Translations under genes and position numbers: made by a program
In this document: positions 5,710 through 6,162 of the stretch, one piece after another
How positions within the stretch are numbered: the first letter of the stretch is position 1
How the letters are laid out: each line of letters opens with the position of its first letter
The notes under the pieces: model-generated
Told to the model about the DNA's origin: nothing
The model's input: the letters and a program-made list of their open reading frames with translations, nothing else
The model's database searches: none
Source of the DNA: Rhodospirillales bacterium
GTDB lineage: Bacteria; Pseudomonadota; Alphaproteobacteria; Rhodospirillales; Casp-alpha2
DNA: 6,162 nucleotides
Reading direction: 5' to 3'
Assembly: GCA_018664265.1 (NCBI GenBank)
Contig: JABJOR010000411.1
Coordinates: forward strand, 1 to 6,162

Positions 5710-6126
5710 ATGAATAAGATCAGACCATATCGACAGATTATCGAATGCTTGCGTGGCGCAGGTTTGCGCCCAACACGCCAGCGCATGGCACTTGCAAAGA
5801 TGCTATTCGAAGGGGAAGGCCGTCACGTTACTGCTGAAGTCCTGCACAACGAGTCCATTTCAAACGGTGTTAGCGTATCACTGGCCACTGTTTACAATAC
5901 ACTCAACCAGTTCACAGCAGCCGGTTTGCTTCGTGAAATCGTTGTAGATGGCGAACGCTCCTACTTTGATACCACGACCACAGACCACCATCACTTCTTC
6001 CACACCAATACGGGTGAGCTGGAAGATATCATGGCTGATGATGTGATTATGCAGAACCTGCCTGTCCCGCCTATGGGTACAAAGATTACCAGCGTTAACG
6101 TGATTGTTCGTGTTAGCCCTGCATAA
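5710..6126 (+). CDS. irr: Fur-family iron/heme-responsive regulator Irr
   Basis: Irr is the alphaproteobacterial Fur-family regulator that represses or activates iron and heme genes according to heme status. The protein is 138 residues. Residues ~5-80 form the winged-helix DNA-binding domain, with GLRPTRQRMALAKML (18-32) and the recognition helix VSLATVYNTLNQF (56-68). The dimerisation/metal domain begins SYFDTTTTDHHHFFHTNTG (84-102), with the HHH triplet at 93-95 typical of Irr heme/metal binding. There are no CxxC pairs, as in Irr and unlike zinc-containing Fur or PerR; the only cysteine is Cys13. The N-terminal GCPWHD heme motif of Bradyrhizobium Irr is absent, as in most other Irr proteins. 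The ATG at 5710 is preceded by AAGGAAAGAG (5697-5706); a start at 5689 would add seven residues without a better site. It lies 175 bases after fabI on the same strand, an association known for alphaproteobacterial irr. Confidence 0.92.
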   Translation: MNKIRPYRQIIECLRGAGLRPTRQRMALAKMLFEGEGRHVTAEVLHNESISNGVSVSLATVYNTLNQFTAAGLLREIVVDGERSYFDTTTTDHHHFFHTNTGELEDIMADDVIMQNLPVPPMGTKITSVNVIVRVSPA

Positions 6127-6162
6127 TTCTTTGTTTTCAGCTAGTTAGCTATAATATTAAAT

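Noticed and set aside
6139..6155. AGCTAGTTAGCT hairpin and TATAAT near the right edge
   Set aside because: The stem is at most 4-5 bp with a tiny loop, and the TATAAT lacks a good -35 and its downstream gene is outside the window; neither a terminator nor a promoter can be supported.

Overview
The window looks like a chromosomal segment of an alphaproteobacterium of moderate GC content. The main evidence is an Irr-type Fur-family regulator (with an HHH heme/metal motif and no zinc-binding CxxC pairs) next to a fabA-fabB-fabI cluster, an association known from alphaproteobacteria. A marine Rhodospirillales-like host is possible, but that is a guess from overall gene content.

Layout. Positions 1-406 hold the 3' end of pnp (KH and S1 domains), followed by two consecutive hairpin/T-tract terminators (406-440 and 455-487). 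Next is a small accessory block of envelope and signalling genes: a secreted orphan substrate-binding-like protein (567-1529, +), a convergent secreted FecR-domain protein with a Tat-like leader (1593-2306, -), and, across a very AT-rich divergent intergenic region, a single-domain PilZ protein (2515-2802, +). From 2993 the core genes resume: fabA (TTG start), fabB and fabI, spaced 7 and 6 bases apart and clearly one operon. An AT-rich 175-base gap then leads to irr (5710-6126, +).

How they work together. FabA makes and isomerises the C10 enoyl-ACP, FabB extends the cis-3 product, and FabI reduces the trans-2 enoyl-ACPs. Together the operon carries the branch point between unsaturated and saturated fatty acids. 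Irr is a heme/iron-responsive regulator; its closeness to the fab genes is suggestive, but co-regulation is not shown by the sequence. The FecR, PilZ and substrate-binding-like genes have no recognisable partners here (no sigma factor, TonB receptor, permease or cyclase), so their roles stay open.

No wholly new system is evident. The most notable unexplained signals are non-coding: a run of 10-bp-phased repeats just upstream of fabA, a 14-bp perfect palindrome over the predicted start of transcription of the substrate-binding-like gene, and a perfect 8-bp inverted repeat upstream of the PilZ gene. In the proteins, FabI carries Phe in place of the E. coli Tyr146. No tRNA, rRNA, CRISPR array or insertion sequence was seen.
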